The notes beneath the pieces are model-generated. The model searched no databases. It worked only from the letters and a program-made list of their open reading frames with translations, and was not told the DNA's origin. 64,000 bases of DNA from Nodosilinea sp. FACHB-131 (lineage in GTDB: Bacteria > Cyanobacteriota > Cyanobacteriia > Phormidesmidales > Phormidesmidaceae). Position numbers and translations under genes: made by a program. The stretch lies in contig NZ_JACJOF010000030.1 in the NCBI RefSeq assembly GCF_014695395.1, positions 62,001 through 126,000 of the forward strand, written 5' to 3'. Shown in pieces: positions 15,681 through 23,221 of the stretch; the first letter of the stretch is position 1, and each line of letters begins with the position of its first letter.

Positions 15681-17582
15681 ATGCACCCCACCCTGATCCC
15701 TGGTACCACCCTTCAGAACCGCTACCGTGTGCTGCAAGAGCTGGGTCACGGTGGCTTTGGGCGCACCTACCTGGCCGAAGACCTGGGCCGCTTTAACGAA
15801 CGCTGCGCCGTTAAAGAACTCGAACCTCAGCAGGGCGAGCAGTTTTCTGACAAAGCGCTTCAGCTGTTCCAGCGCGAGGCTGCCATTCTCTACAGCATTG
15901 AGCATCCCCAAATTCCCAAATTTCAAGCCATTTTTGAGGAAAATCAGCGCCTGTTTCTAGTCCAGGACTACATCGACGGTGTCACCTACCGCGACCTGCT
16001 CAACCAGCGGATTCAGCAGGGCATGGCTTTCTCAGAGGCCGAGGTGCGACAGTTTTTGCAGCAGATTTTGCCGGTGCTAGCCCACATTCACAGCAAGGGC
16101 ATCATTCACCGCGATATCAGCCCCGACAACGTTATGCAGCGCCGGGCCGATAGCCTGCCGGTGCTAATCGACTTTGGGGTGGTAAAAGAAGTCGTCACCC
16201 GCATTCAGCCGCCTGGCACCCTGAGCCAGGCCACCTCGGTGGGCAAGCTGGGCTATGCTCCCAGCGAGCAAATGCAGTCGGGCCGGGCCTACCCCAGCAG
16301 CGACCTCTATGCCCTGGCAGTCACCGCCATCGTGCTGCTCACTGGCAAAGAACCCCAGGAAATTTTTGACGACGTCAACCTCAGCTGGCATTTGCCCAGC
16401 ACCCTCAGCCCCGGCCTGCTTCAGGTGCTGCGAAAGGCCACCAGCTACCGACCGGGCGATCGCTACCAATCGGTGAGTGAAATGGCCCAAGCCCTTGGTG
16501 CCGTGGGCACAGCGCCTGGTACTGCTACCGTGCCGCCGCCCTCCCAGATGCGAACGGTGGCTGTGGGGCGACAGTATCAGCCGACTAGGGTTGGTGCGAC
16601 GACCCAGGCCCCCAACTACACGGCCCCGGTGCCCGTTGCCGAGCCCGCCTCCGTGTGGGAAAACCCCTGGGCCGTGGCTGTGATTGGGGGCATTTTGGCT
16701 TTGCTAGCGGGCCTCGGCGGCTGGACGTTGGTGAGCCTGCTCAACCGCACCCCAGCCCCTACCCCGGTGCCCAGCCCCGAGATCACTCTTGACCCCCAAC
16801 AGCCCGAACCGACTCCCGAACCCACCGCTGAGCCCACCCCCGAAACCAGCCCAGTTGAGTACAGCCAAAACCTATCGATCGCACCGGGGAGCGATCGCAC
16901 CGTCAGGGGCAGTCTGCGTAGCAACGAAACGATTAACTACCGCCTCAACGCCGCCGCTGGCCAGGTTCTCTTAGCTCGCATGACCGGCGAAGGGGTGCTG
17001 ATTACGGTGCTTACCCCCGAAGGAGAGCCGGTCGACAGCTCGGCCCAGCGCGTGCTCAACTGGCAGGGCACCCTACCAGCCGATGGCGAATACATCGTGC
17101 AGCTACGCCCGGTTCAGGGTCTAGAGCAGAGCGACTACGAGCTAGAGGTCAGCCTCAGCGCTCAACCTGACCCCGAAGCTACGGCTGAACCCGAGCCTGA
17201 GCCCAGCGTTGAGTCACCCCCACCGGTTGAACCTCAGCCTCAGCCTGAGCCTGAGCCGGGGCCAAACCCCGACGCCAACGTGGTTGAGCAGCAGGTGCGA
17301 ATTCCGCCCGGGCAAACTAGCGTTCAGGTGTCGGGCCAGGTCAACGAAGCTCGCTCTCGCCGCTATATCATCAATGCTCAAGAGGGACAGGTGTTGGCCC
17401 TCGAGCTACCCAGCGTCAGCGGTCCCGTCACCCTTGACGTGCGCTTTCCCAATGGCGAGCTGATTCCTGACGCGTCGCGGGTGCTGTCGTGGCAGGGGCA
17501 GCTGCCCAGCAGCGGCAACTACATTGTGGATGTGTCGTCGCCTCGTCCGTCTAACTACGTGCTGACGATATCGGCAAATTAG
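15681..17582 (+). CDS. Membrane Ser/Thr protein kinase with two PPC-like extracytoplasmic domains
   Basis: 633 residues. The N-terminal Hanks-type kinase domain (about 10-275) has the Gly-loop LGHGGFGRTY, ATP lysine Lys45 in CAVKEL, DFG at 164-166, and the catalytic loop HRDISPDN at 143-150, where the usual Lys after HRDx is Ser147. A Pro/Thr linker leads to one transmembrane helix at about 331-353. Outside are two similar domains (about 395-490 and 530-630), each with GxVRGSL/VSGQV and WQG-LPxxGxYIV, typical of PPC (bacterial pre-peptidase C-terminal) beta-sandwiches, separated by Pro/Glu repeats. Probable sensor kinase; the signal is unknown. Confidence 0.93.
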   Translation: MHPTLIPGTTLQNRYRVLQELGHGGFGRTYLAEDLGRFNERCAVKELEPQQGEQFSDKALQLFQREAAILYSIEHPQIPKFQAIFEENQRLFLVQDYIDGVTYRDLLNQRIQQGMAFSEAEVRQFLQQILPVLAHIHSKGIIHRDISPDNVMQRRADSLPVLIDFGVVKEVVTRIQPPGTLSQATSVGKLGYAPSEQMQSGRAYPSSDLYALAVTAIVLLTGKEPQEIFDDVNLSWHLPSTLSPGLLQVLRKATSYRPGDRYQSVSEMAQALGAVGTAPGTATVPPPSQMRTVAVGRQYQPTRVGATTQAPNYTAPVPVAEPASVWENPWAVAVIGGILALLAGLGGWTLVSLLNRTPAPTPVPSPEITLDPQQPEPTPEPTAEPTPETSPVEYSQNLSIAPGSDRTVRGSLRSNETINYRLNAAAGQVLLARMTGEGVLITVLTPEGEPVDSSAQRVLNWQGTLPADGEYIVQLRPVQGLEQSDYELEVSLSAQPDPEATAEPEPEPSVESPPPVEPQPQPEPEPGPNPDANVVEQQVRIPPGQTSVQVSGQVNEARSRRYIINAQEGQVLALELPSVSGPVTLDVRFPNGELIPDASRVLSWQGQLPSSGNYIVDVSSPRPSNYVLTISAN

Positions 17583-17590
17583 GGGTGATG

Positions 17591-17673
17591 TAGAGGTTCA
17601 AGGTTTAGGGTTCAAGGTTTGGGGTATAGGGTGCAGGGGGCAGCCTTAGACCCTGACTCTGCACCTTGAACCC
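17591..17673. repeat. TTTAGGGTTCAAGG-family inverted-repeat element
   Basis: Begins with two near copies of GGTTCAAGGTTTAGGG. GGGTTCAAGGT (17608-17618) pairs perfectly with ACCTTGAACCC (17663-17673). Related copies are at 23151-23220 and 57244-57310. All three lie in gaps next to gene ends. Confidence 0.65.
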
Positions 17674-17706
17674 GTTCTGTAACTAAGGTTTTCCCTAAAG
17701 GGGCAT

Positions 17707-18423
17707 ATGGTTTCTCTGAATGCGCTACTGGTGGCTGGTACCGACACCGAAGTGGGTAAAACTGTTCTCACCAGTGCTCTATTGGCCTACTGGCAGCAGT
17801 ATCGACCAGCTCAGGCTCCGGCGGTGCTGAAGCCGTTTCAGTCGGGGGTAGGCGATCGCGAGCTGTACCAGCGCCTCTTTTTCCCTGACACGAGTTTGGA
17901 GGCGATTACGCCCCAATATTTTGATGCGCCCCTGGCTCCACCCCTGGCCGCTGCTCTAGAGGGTCGCTCGGTAGATCTCACCTCGGCTTGGCGCATGTTG
18001 GAAACTGCTACCCAGCAACACCCCTGGGTGCTGGTGGAAGGGCTGGGGGGGCTGGGGTCACCGGTCACCTACGAACTCACCGTGGCGGATCTGGCGGCCG
18101 CTTGGCACTTGCCGGTGGTGCTGGTGGTGCCGGTCAGGCTAGGGGCGATCGCCCAGGCGATCGCCAACGTGGCCCTGGCCCGGCAAAACGCTATCGACCT
18201 ACGGGGTATTGTGCTCAACTGTCCTCAGCCCTGTACCCCTGAGCAGATCGATCAGTGGGCTCCAGCGGGGCTGATCGCCAACCTAGCCCAGATTCCGGTG
18301 CTGGGCACGCTGCCCTACCTGCATACTCCGGAGTCACCGACGGCCTTGGCGGCGGCGGCCGCCAGTCTAGAGTTAGAGGCACTCTATCCGGCAACGGCAC
18401 TGAACCTAGCAAAAAGCCGCTAG
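17707..18423 (+). CDS. bioD: Dethiobiotin synthase
   Basis: ATP-dependent carboxylation and ring closure of 7,8-diaminopelargonate to dethiobiotin, the step before BioB in biotin synthesis; cytosolic dimer. The 238 residues open with VAGTDTEVGKTVLTSALL, the BioD P-loop. The second motif is LKPFQSG, with the conserved Lys, and the third VEGLGGLGSP, close to the family's VEGAGG. The length fits the family. It is a single gene here, without other bio genes, as is common in cyanobacteria. Confidence 0.92.
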   Translation: MVSLNALLVAGTDTEVGKTVLTSALLAYWQQYRPAQAPAVLKPFQSGVGDRELYQRLFFPDTSLEAITPQYFDAPLAPPLAAALEGRSVDLTSAWRMLETATQQHPWVLVEGLGGLGSPVTYELTVADLAAAWHLPVVLVVPVRLGAIAQAIANVALARQNAIDLRGIVLNCPQPCTPEQIDQWAPAGLIANLAQIPVLGTLPYLHTPESPTALAAAAASLELEALYPATALNLAKSR

Positions 18424-18466
18424 GTCGAGCCTTAGCGGCCGGTAGCGGTAGCAGCAGTTAACTGAT

Positions 18467-18673
18467 TTAAGCGTTCACTCCGGCAGGAAACCCGGTGGTC
18501 ACGCCCTCTGTTCTGAGGTCAAGAACAGTCGTTTTGGCGAGCTCAACGGTAACCCCAACTCGGTCTTCAGGGAAACAGTCGCGACTGCCCTTTTTGCACT
18601 CAGCCATGATCTCGACAATGGGGACTGAAGCGGCAGCGGCAGGAGGCAGAGTCGGAGGTAGCTGAAAGAACAT
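18467..18673 (-). CDS. Small hypothetical protein, 68 residues
   Basis: Not recognised. Pro/Ala-rich N-terminus, two cysteines (AECKKGSRDCF) and a basic-acidic mix with VTVELAKTTVLDL. AGGAA sits 7 nt before the ATG, which supports a real gene. It is convergent with bioD. There is no signal peptide or membrane helix. Function unknown. Confidence 0.5.
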   Translation of the reverse strand: MFFQLPPTLPPAAAASVPIVEIMAECKKGSRDCFPEDRVGVTVELAKTTVLDLRTEGVTTGFPAGVNA

Positions 18674-19133
18674 AGTTAATTCCTATAGTCGCCCTGATGT
18701 GGTCGTAATTTTAGCCAAGTTGGCGATCGCAGGGGACTATCACTTTAACTAGAAGCCCCAATGCTGTTACAAAGCTTAAAATTCCCCTCAAAGCTGCAAG
18801 AAAAGAGCTTAAGCATCTAATGAACCTAAGGATCATTTCTCAGGTTGCACTTTTACACCCCTAGGCGGAAGCTTCAATAAAGAACGAAAAGCGACGGGCT
18901 GCCCCCGCAAAACAGACCAAGGGCGTTGCTGAACAGTGGCATGAATTAGCCAGGCACAAACGGCCTTTGCTCCTACGAGAGACGTTGAGTTTTTGACTTA
19001 TACCTGTATTCAGCAGTCCTGAATGAAAGCCGCAGACTGCCTGTGTCAGCAGGGAATGCGGTTGGGCTTGAGTTCTAGCCTTGTGAATTAGCTTGACCAG
19101 TAGCTCATCTGCCCTAGGCACTGACTCAAGGCA
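18674..19133. other. 460-bp gap with probable IS/MITE remnant
   Basis: No supported gene. The stretch 18921-19018 has ends (GGGCGTTGCTGAACA and TGTATTCAGCAG) that form an imperfect inverted repeat like the termini of cyanobacterial insertion sequences. The rest contains AT-rich sequence that probably holds the promoter of the 68-residue gene on the left and of the 702-residue gene on the right. Confidence 0.4.
18921..19018. mobile_element. Possible MITE or insertion-sequence remnant
   Basis: The left end GGGCGTTGCTGAACA recalls the terminal sequence of several cyanobacterial IS families from memory. The right end TGTATTCAGCAG is its imperfect reverse complement. About 98 bp in total, with no transposase frame. 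Confidence 0.3.
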
Positions 19134-21242
19134 ATGGTCCCTTTGGTTACAATCACCAGGCAGTGCGTTGCAGGCAAGGCAGTGGCAATTCTTCGTGGCA
19201 TCAAACTGGGTCGATGGCGGCGATGGCGGTGGCTGTCGGTCATGCTGCTCACAACTTATATCACCGTGCAACTGGTGCCCTACGGCGCGCTGGCAGCCGT
19301 TTCGCCGAGGGCAACTAGGCAGGCCCCAACGACTGCCTCAGCTACCGATAACTCGGACTGGCTGGCTCAGCTCGAACCGCTGCCCGGCGGCAGCGTGGCT
19401 CTGCCCAATTTTGACCCGGCGGTGAATGGGTTCCAGTTTTCTAACCAGGAGTTGACCCAGGCCATCGATATCACCCGCAATCCTCAGGCTTGGGAAGAGG
19501 TGCTGACTGAGCAACTGCAACAGCTTTTCGGCACCCAGGTTTGTGTCGGGGGCGCATCGACTACCTGCGTGCTCACCGCCGCTGCCCAAAGCTGGCTACA
19601 AACTCAATTAGGCCGCATGAACCAGGGCCTCTCGGAGGGCATGGCCGCCGCGGTGCTTGACCTGTGGCAGCCCGGTCAGCCGCGCCTGCCCTGGTGGCAG
19701 CGGTTGGTCAATGCCGTGCTGGGGCGCACGGTGTTCGGTCTAGTGCGCACCCTGTTTGACCTGCAAACCTTCATTGCCAACCTGTTTCTGATGCAGGGGG
19801 TGACTGAGGTGGCTCAGCAAACCCAGACCGTGCGCGACACTTTTACGCCGACGCAAATTTTGCGATCGCTGCTGGGGGTCTTTCTCGGCGGCTCCCTCGA
19901 CCCGTTCACGATGGGGGTATATCGCCGCCTGGAGGGTGCTCTGACCGAGGGCCACAGCCTCACCCCCTACCGCGTCGAAGACCGAGGCCAGGGCAAGTAT
20001 TGGGTTTATGTCTATGACAGCAACTTCCCCGCCGGTCGGCCCGACAGTCCCTCCGACCTCCACGTGGAGTTTGACACCCAGGCTGATACTTGGACCTACC
20101 AACCCACCGCCAGCGCTCCGGCGTTGCAAGGCGATGGGCAAAGCAAAACCCTCGATCTGACTCAGCGATCGTGGCGACAGCCCCCAGCTGATCAACCGCT
20201 GGCTGCCACTGGCCCCTTCACCTGCCCCTTTTGTGGCCCTAAGGCCGAAACTGAGGTCGAGGTCGAGACAAAAGCCGCTGCTACCGTAGACATCACCTTA
20301 ATTGGCGAAGGGGTGCTCGCCATTACCCCCTATGAGGACTCGGCGTCCGCCGACCTAACCCTACTGTCTGTCAGCAATCAGGACGCCGTGGAGCTAGTGC
20401 CCTTCAAAGGCGGATTGAATCGCGGGGTGCCCGCCAGCTATCGACTGCCCGCCGCTCAGATGGGGCAACCTCTCCAGGTCACCCTAACTGGGGTGACCAC
20501 GGCACCCAGCCAGACCGCTACGCTCCAGCTCACGGGGCCAGGGTACACAGCCAACGTTGAGGAACTCAGGCTTGACCCCAACCAAACCCTCACCCTGTTT
20601 TTAGTGCCCAATGCCACCGACCCTGAGATTACCCTAGTGGCCAACCGAGCCACCGACCTGCCCCACCTCTCAATCAATCTCACCGATGAGACCAGAACCT
20701 ACCAGTTCAACTCGTCTACCCCAGAAACCGGATTTTCGCTCACCGATCGCCAGGTGTCTAAAAGCTCTGGGTTTGACCTCAGCGGCCTCAAATTGCCAGC
20801 GGGCCAGCGTGTTGCCCTAGCCGCCAAAACCGACCTCAAGCGCCTTTACTTTGCCGACGACACCCTTGCCCCGAGCCAGTACACCCTCACGGTTAAAAAT
20901 CGCATTGTGATCAAAGACCGCATGCAGCTAGGGGAACGTCAGCCCGACTTCGTCAACTACACCCTGGCCTACGACGAAGAAATGCGGGCCAGCGGCGTGC
21001 AGATCGAAAGCCAGCGCCAAGCGTTTTTTGATTACGATCCGGCCTTTATTGACCCCGCTGAACTGCCCCGACAGGCGCTGCTGGAAGCTTTCGACCAGCG
21101 CGATTTTCCTATCACCATCGCCTACGAACCTTTGGCCAGTTCCAATGGACAGAGCCCGCTGCGACTGGTGCCTTCGGAAAACGAACCTGTCGGTCGGCGG
21201 GTGTTTCAGGGATCGTTGCAGAAGGGTGGGGAGAAGGGGTGA
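19134..21242 (+). CDS. Large secreted hypothetical protein
   Basis: 702 residues, family not recognised. A basic run (RWRRWRWLSV) then a hydrophobic stretch MLLTTYITVQLVPYGALA form a signal peptide, cleaved near ALA-AVS; the ATG at 19242 is an alternative start just inside it. The middle part is mostly alpha with a hydrophobic segment FGLVRTLFDLQTFIANLFLM. The second half is rich in Thr, Leu and short beta patterns (LTLLSVSNQDAVELVPFKGG; LQLTGPGYTANVEELRLDPNQ), as in Ig-like or beta-sandwich repeats. A CPFCGP motif lies near residue 365. Probably periplasmic or outer-membrane associated; no function can be given. Confidence 0.8.
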   Translation: MVPLVTITRQCVAGKAVAILRGIKLGRWRRWRWLSVMLLTTYITVQLVPYGALAAVSPRATRQAPTTASATDNSDWLAQLEPLPGGSVALPNFDPAVNGFQFSNQELTQAIDITRNPQAWEEVLTEQLQQLFGTQVCVGGASTTCVLTAAAQSWLQTQLGRMNQGLSEGMAAAVLDLWQPGQPRLPWWQRLVNAVLGRTVFGLVRTLFDLQTFIANLFLMQGVTEVAQQTQTVRDTFTPTQILRSLLGVFLGGSLDPFTMGVYRRLEGALTEGHSLTPYRVEDRGQGKYWVYVYDSNFPAGRPDSPSDLHVEFDTQADTWTYQPTASAPALQGDGQSKTLDLTQRSWRQPPADQPLAATGPFTCPFCGPKAETEVEVETKAAATVDITLIGEGVLAITPYEDSASADLTLLSVSNQDAVELVPFKGGLNRGVPASYRLPAAQMGQPLQVTLTGVTTAPSQTATLQLTGPGYTANVEELRLDPNQTLTLFLVPNATDPEITLVANRATDLPHLSINLTDETRTYQFNSSTPETGFSLTDRQVSKSSGFDLSGLKLPAGQRVALAAKTDLKRLYFADDTLAPSQYTLTVKNRIVIKDRMQLGERQPDFVNYTLAYDEEMRASGVQIESQRQAFFDYDPAFIDPAELPRQALLEAFDQRDFPITIAYEPLASSNGQSPLRLVPSENEPVGRRVFQGSLQKGGEKG

Positions 21243-21309
21243 GGAAGTAGGGAGTGGGAGGGTGGGCAGGTAGGGGAGTGAGAGGAGTGGGGGCGGTTGA
21301 GGCAGTGGG
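21243..21309. repeat. G-rich repeat tract
   Basis: Nearly pure G/A/T on the plus strand (GGAGTGGGAGGGTGGGCAGG and similar), matching the CCCATCCACC/CTCCTACCC family read on the minus strand. It fills the gap between two convergent genes. Confidence 0.55.
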
Positions 21310-21933
21310 TTAGTCGAAATCGGTGGGCTGATCGGGATTTTTGAGATAGTCAAAAAAGCGTTGAATTTGTTCTGGCCCGGTGCGGCCTAGGGAAAGGGGC
21401 GGAATGTCGTTGGGGCCAAAGAAGTCAACGGCTGGTGTTTCGTAGCTGGGGGTGAGTTGCCCACCAGTAATTTCGCAGTGAAACACTAGCCTGTAGCTGT
21501 GGTGCAGGGCCGGCGGGTGCCCGTGGCGGGGGTGGGCGCGATCGTAGCAGGCTAGCAGTTGGGTGGCCCGAGCCGTGAAGCCAGATTCTTCAAAAATTTC
21601 GCGCTCAACAGCGTGGCTGGGGGAGTCGCCAATGTCGGCCCAGCCGCCGGGCAGAGCCCACAGCCCATCCGATTGCTCCTGCACCAGCAGAATTTTTTGA
21701 TCGCGAAACACAACGCCTCTGACATCAACTTTGGGGGTGGCGTGGCCCTGCTCTTGTTGCCAGAGATTGAGAATCGTGGGCGGATCGGCCTCAATTTGGG
21801 CGGCGAGCATGGCAGCGGCGATCGCCTGAATCTGCTCGTAGCGCTCTACATCAAAAGGATGATTTTTGTAGTGCAGCCCGGTTTGGGCAATGCCCTGAAG
21901 TTGCTGAATCCAGCCTAGCCATGGAGAGGTCAT
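21310..21933 (-). CDS. Nudix hydrolase with Nudix_hydro N-terminal domain
   Basis: 207 residues. The N-terminal ~60 (LQGIAQTGLHYKNHPFDVERYEQ) match the helical domain found before Nudix folds that act on nucleoside diphosphates linked to another group, such as ADP-ribose or NADH. The Nudix box is at GGWADIGDSPSHAV...REIFEESGF; the first conserved Glu of the consensus is Asp here, while the REUxEExGU core is complete. The exact substrate is unknown. It is divergent from the small gene at 22498 across a long gap. Confidence 0.88.
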   Translation of the reverse strand: MTSPWLGWIQQLQGIAQTGLHYKNHPFDVERYEQIQAIAAAMLAAQIEADPPTILNLWQQEQGHATPKVDVRGVVFRDQKILLVQEQSDGLWALPGGWADIGDSPSHAVEREIFEESGFTARATQLLACYDRAHPRHGHPPALHHSYRLVFHCEITGGQLTPSYETPAVDFFGPNDIPPLSLGRTGPEQIQRFFDYLKNPDQPTDFD

Positions 21934-22067
21934 AGGAAGCGATTAATCCATCGAATTAAATCACCCAAATTTTAGGGCTTAGCTTTGGGCACTAAAGTCA
22001 AATTCCTGCAATTCTGATGTGTTGACAGCCGTCTAACAGAGATGAATGCACGGTTTTGGCGAACATT

Positions 22068-22073
22068 TATAAT
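22068..22073 (+). promoter_or_regulatory. Consensus -10 box in the long gap
   Basis: TATAAT, a perfect sigma-70 -10 hexamer. A TTGACA is present at 22022-22027 but is 40 nt away, too far to be its -35. It would start a transcript near 22080 that enters the hairpin element. Confidence 0.35.
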
Positions 22074-22079
22074 CGTGCA

Positions 22080-22235
22080 ACAGTGACCCAATTCAAGTTA
22101 ATAACCCAACAGGCATGCCGCCGTCGAGAATACACCTAACCTAAGGAGGAATCCGAGAAAAACCGGATAAATGTTAAAAGAACTGCCGCAATCCATGAGT
22201 ATTTATACCGTTTTCTCGGTGATTCTGCGGAACTG
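22080..22235 (+). ncRNA. Candidate structured small RNA
   Basis: CCGAGAAAAACCGGATAAA (22153-22171) pairs with TTTATACCGTTTTCTCGG (22202-22219) to give about 17 bp with three single-base bulges and a 30-nt loop. CCGCAATC in the loop can also compete for GATTCTGCGG just after it. Limits are approximate, taken from the -10 box and the hairpin. No known family recognised. Confidence 0.35.
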
Positions 22236-22497
22236 ATAGAGAATTCATAAAACTTTAGTTAATCTTCCTTTGACGGCAAAAATTATGTGATTCTTCAATC
22301 AGGAAACGATAAATCAAGGGATTGACAAGCTACATCAGGGGTGCGATCGCCTCGTAACATCCAGTTACACGGCTTCTCTGCAATAAAGCCTTAGATTACT
22401 TAATAAAATTCTCATGAAGGCGGTGATAGGATTTCCTCAAGTAAGCCATAAGCTTTTCTTACCATTGCTGGTCGCTGTTTTCTGGAGAGCATTAGTC

Positions 22498-22680
22498 ATG
22501 TCTACTAACCCCGTTGGAATCAAGCCCGAAACCCGGAATCACAAGGGATTTTTTGTTCAGGATGCTGACTATGAATTGGTCAGTATTGAGGCCTCTGGCT
22601 GGGCTCTCATTTGCGTTGATGATGCCGTTTGTCACTACGTTGACCCGGACAATCTGCTGATCCAGAATCTTGACGCTTAA
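22498..22680 (+). CDS. Small hypothetical protein, 60 residues
   Basis: The frame is open from 22414, but GGAGAG at about 22483 and the composition favour the ATG at 22498, giving MSTNPVGIKPETRN and a C-terminus YVDPDNLLIQNLDA. It is soluble and acidic, with two Cys. A strong terminator follows 75 bp after the stop, which supports a monocistronic transcript. Family not recognised. Confidence 0.6.
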   Translation: MSTNPVGIKPETRNHKGFFVQDADYELVSIEASGWALICVDDAVCHYVDPDNLLIQNLDA

Positions 22681-22755
22681 GATAACTCCAGGCCAGCTAC
22701 CTGCCTCAGCCAAGGCAAATTTTGTATCAATCAGTTAATACTTAGTCTTTTTGGT

Positions 22756-22789
22756 AGGCTGCTCTAGTCCTTAGAGCAGCCTAATTTTT
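22756..22789 (+). terminator. Strong terminator after the 60-residue gene
   Basis: Perfect 10-bp stem AGGCTGCTCT / AGAGCAGCCT (22756-22765 with 22773-22782), 7-nt loop, then AATTTTT. Confidence 0.85.
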
Positions 22790-22879
22790 GACTTAAGATT
22801 GCGGCTGAGCGCGATCGAGGCTCGCTCGCCCAATCTCTGCCAACATATTCCTCGTCCCAAGCCTTCTATCCTTAACCCC

Positions 22880-23143
22880 ATGAAAGAAACGCCCATCACA
22901 CAACGCATCTCTAGCCTGATTAGCTGGGTCCTAGTGGCCGACCTGGGCCTGGTGTTGCTTAGCCTGGGCTGGTTTCTAGTAGCAGTACTGGGGCGCAGCA
23001 TGAATGTCGACCTCGGGTTAGACCTCTGGTACTCCCTCTGGAATCCGCTGATTATGCCCGCTCTTAGCGTGCTAATGGCCGGGGCGATCGCCAGCGGCAT
23101 CGTCGGCTGGGTCGGTCGCCGCTTTAACACCGACCCTTCCTAG
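22880..23143 (+). CDS. Small two-helix membrane protein
   Basis: 87 residues from the ATG at 22880; the longer open frame (from 22799) lacks a plausible N-terminus and overlaps the upstream terminator region. Two hydrophobic segments, about 17-42 (LISWVLVADLGLVLLSLGWF) and 55-78 (LWNPLIMPALSVLMAGAIAS), with a short basic tail GRRFNTDPS. Family not recognised. It is convergent with yvcK, with a dispersed repeat between them. Confidence 0.75.
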   Translation: MKETPITQRISSLISWVLVADLGLVLLSLGWFLVAVLGRSMNVDLGLDLWYSLWNPLIMPALSVLMAGAIASGIVGWVGRRFNTDPS

Positions 23144-23150
23144 GGATGAC

Positions 23151-23220
23151 AGGTTTAGGGCGCAAGGTATTAGGTATAAGGATGCGGCCCTAGACCTTAG
23201 ACCCTGAACCTTATACCCTG
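23151..23220. repeat. TTTAGGG/CAAGG-family inverted-repeat element
   Basis: Starts AGGTTTAGGG and ends ACCTTATACCCTG. GGTATAAGG (23173-23181) pairs perfectly with CCTTATACC (23209-23217). Second copy of the family at 17591-17673. It fills the gap between two convergent genes and could terminate both. Confidence 0.6.
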
Positions 23221-23221
23221 C

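Larger units (their letters stand above)
21934..22497. other. 564-bp gap with candidate small RNA
   Basis: No protein gene is supported. It contains a perfect TATAAT (22068-22073), a long hairpin (22153-22219), and AT-rich sequence before the next gene with TTGACA at about 22322. See the ncRNA entry. Confidence 0.5.

Noticed and set aside
22171-22236. 21-codon frame beginning MLKELPQSM
   Set aside because: AAGGAGG is 22 nt upstream, too far, and the frame lies in the loop of the hairpin; more likely part of a structured RNA.
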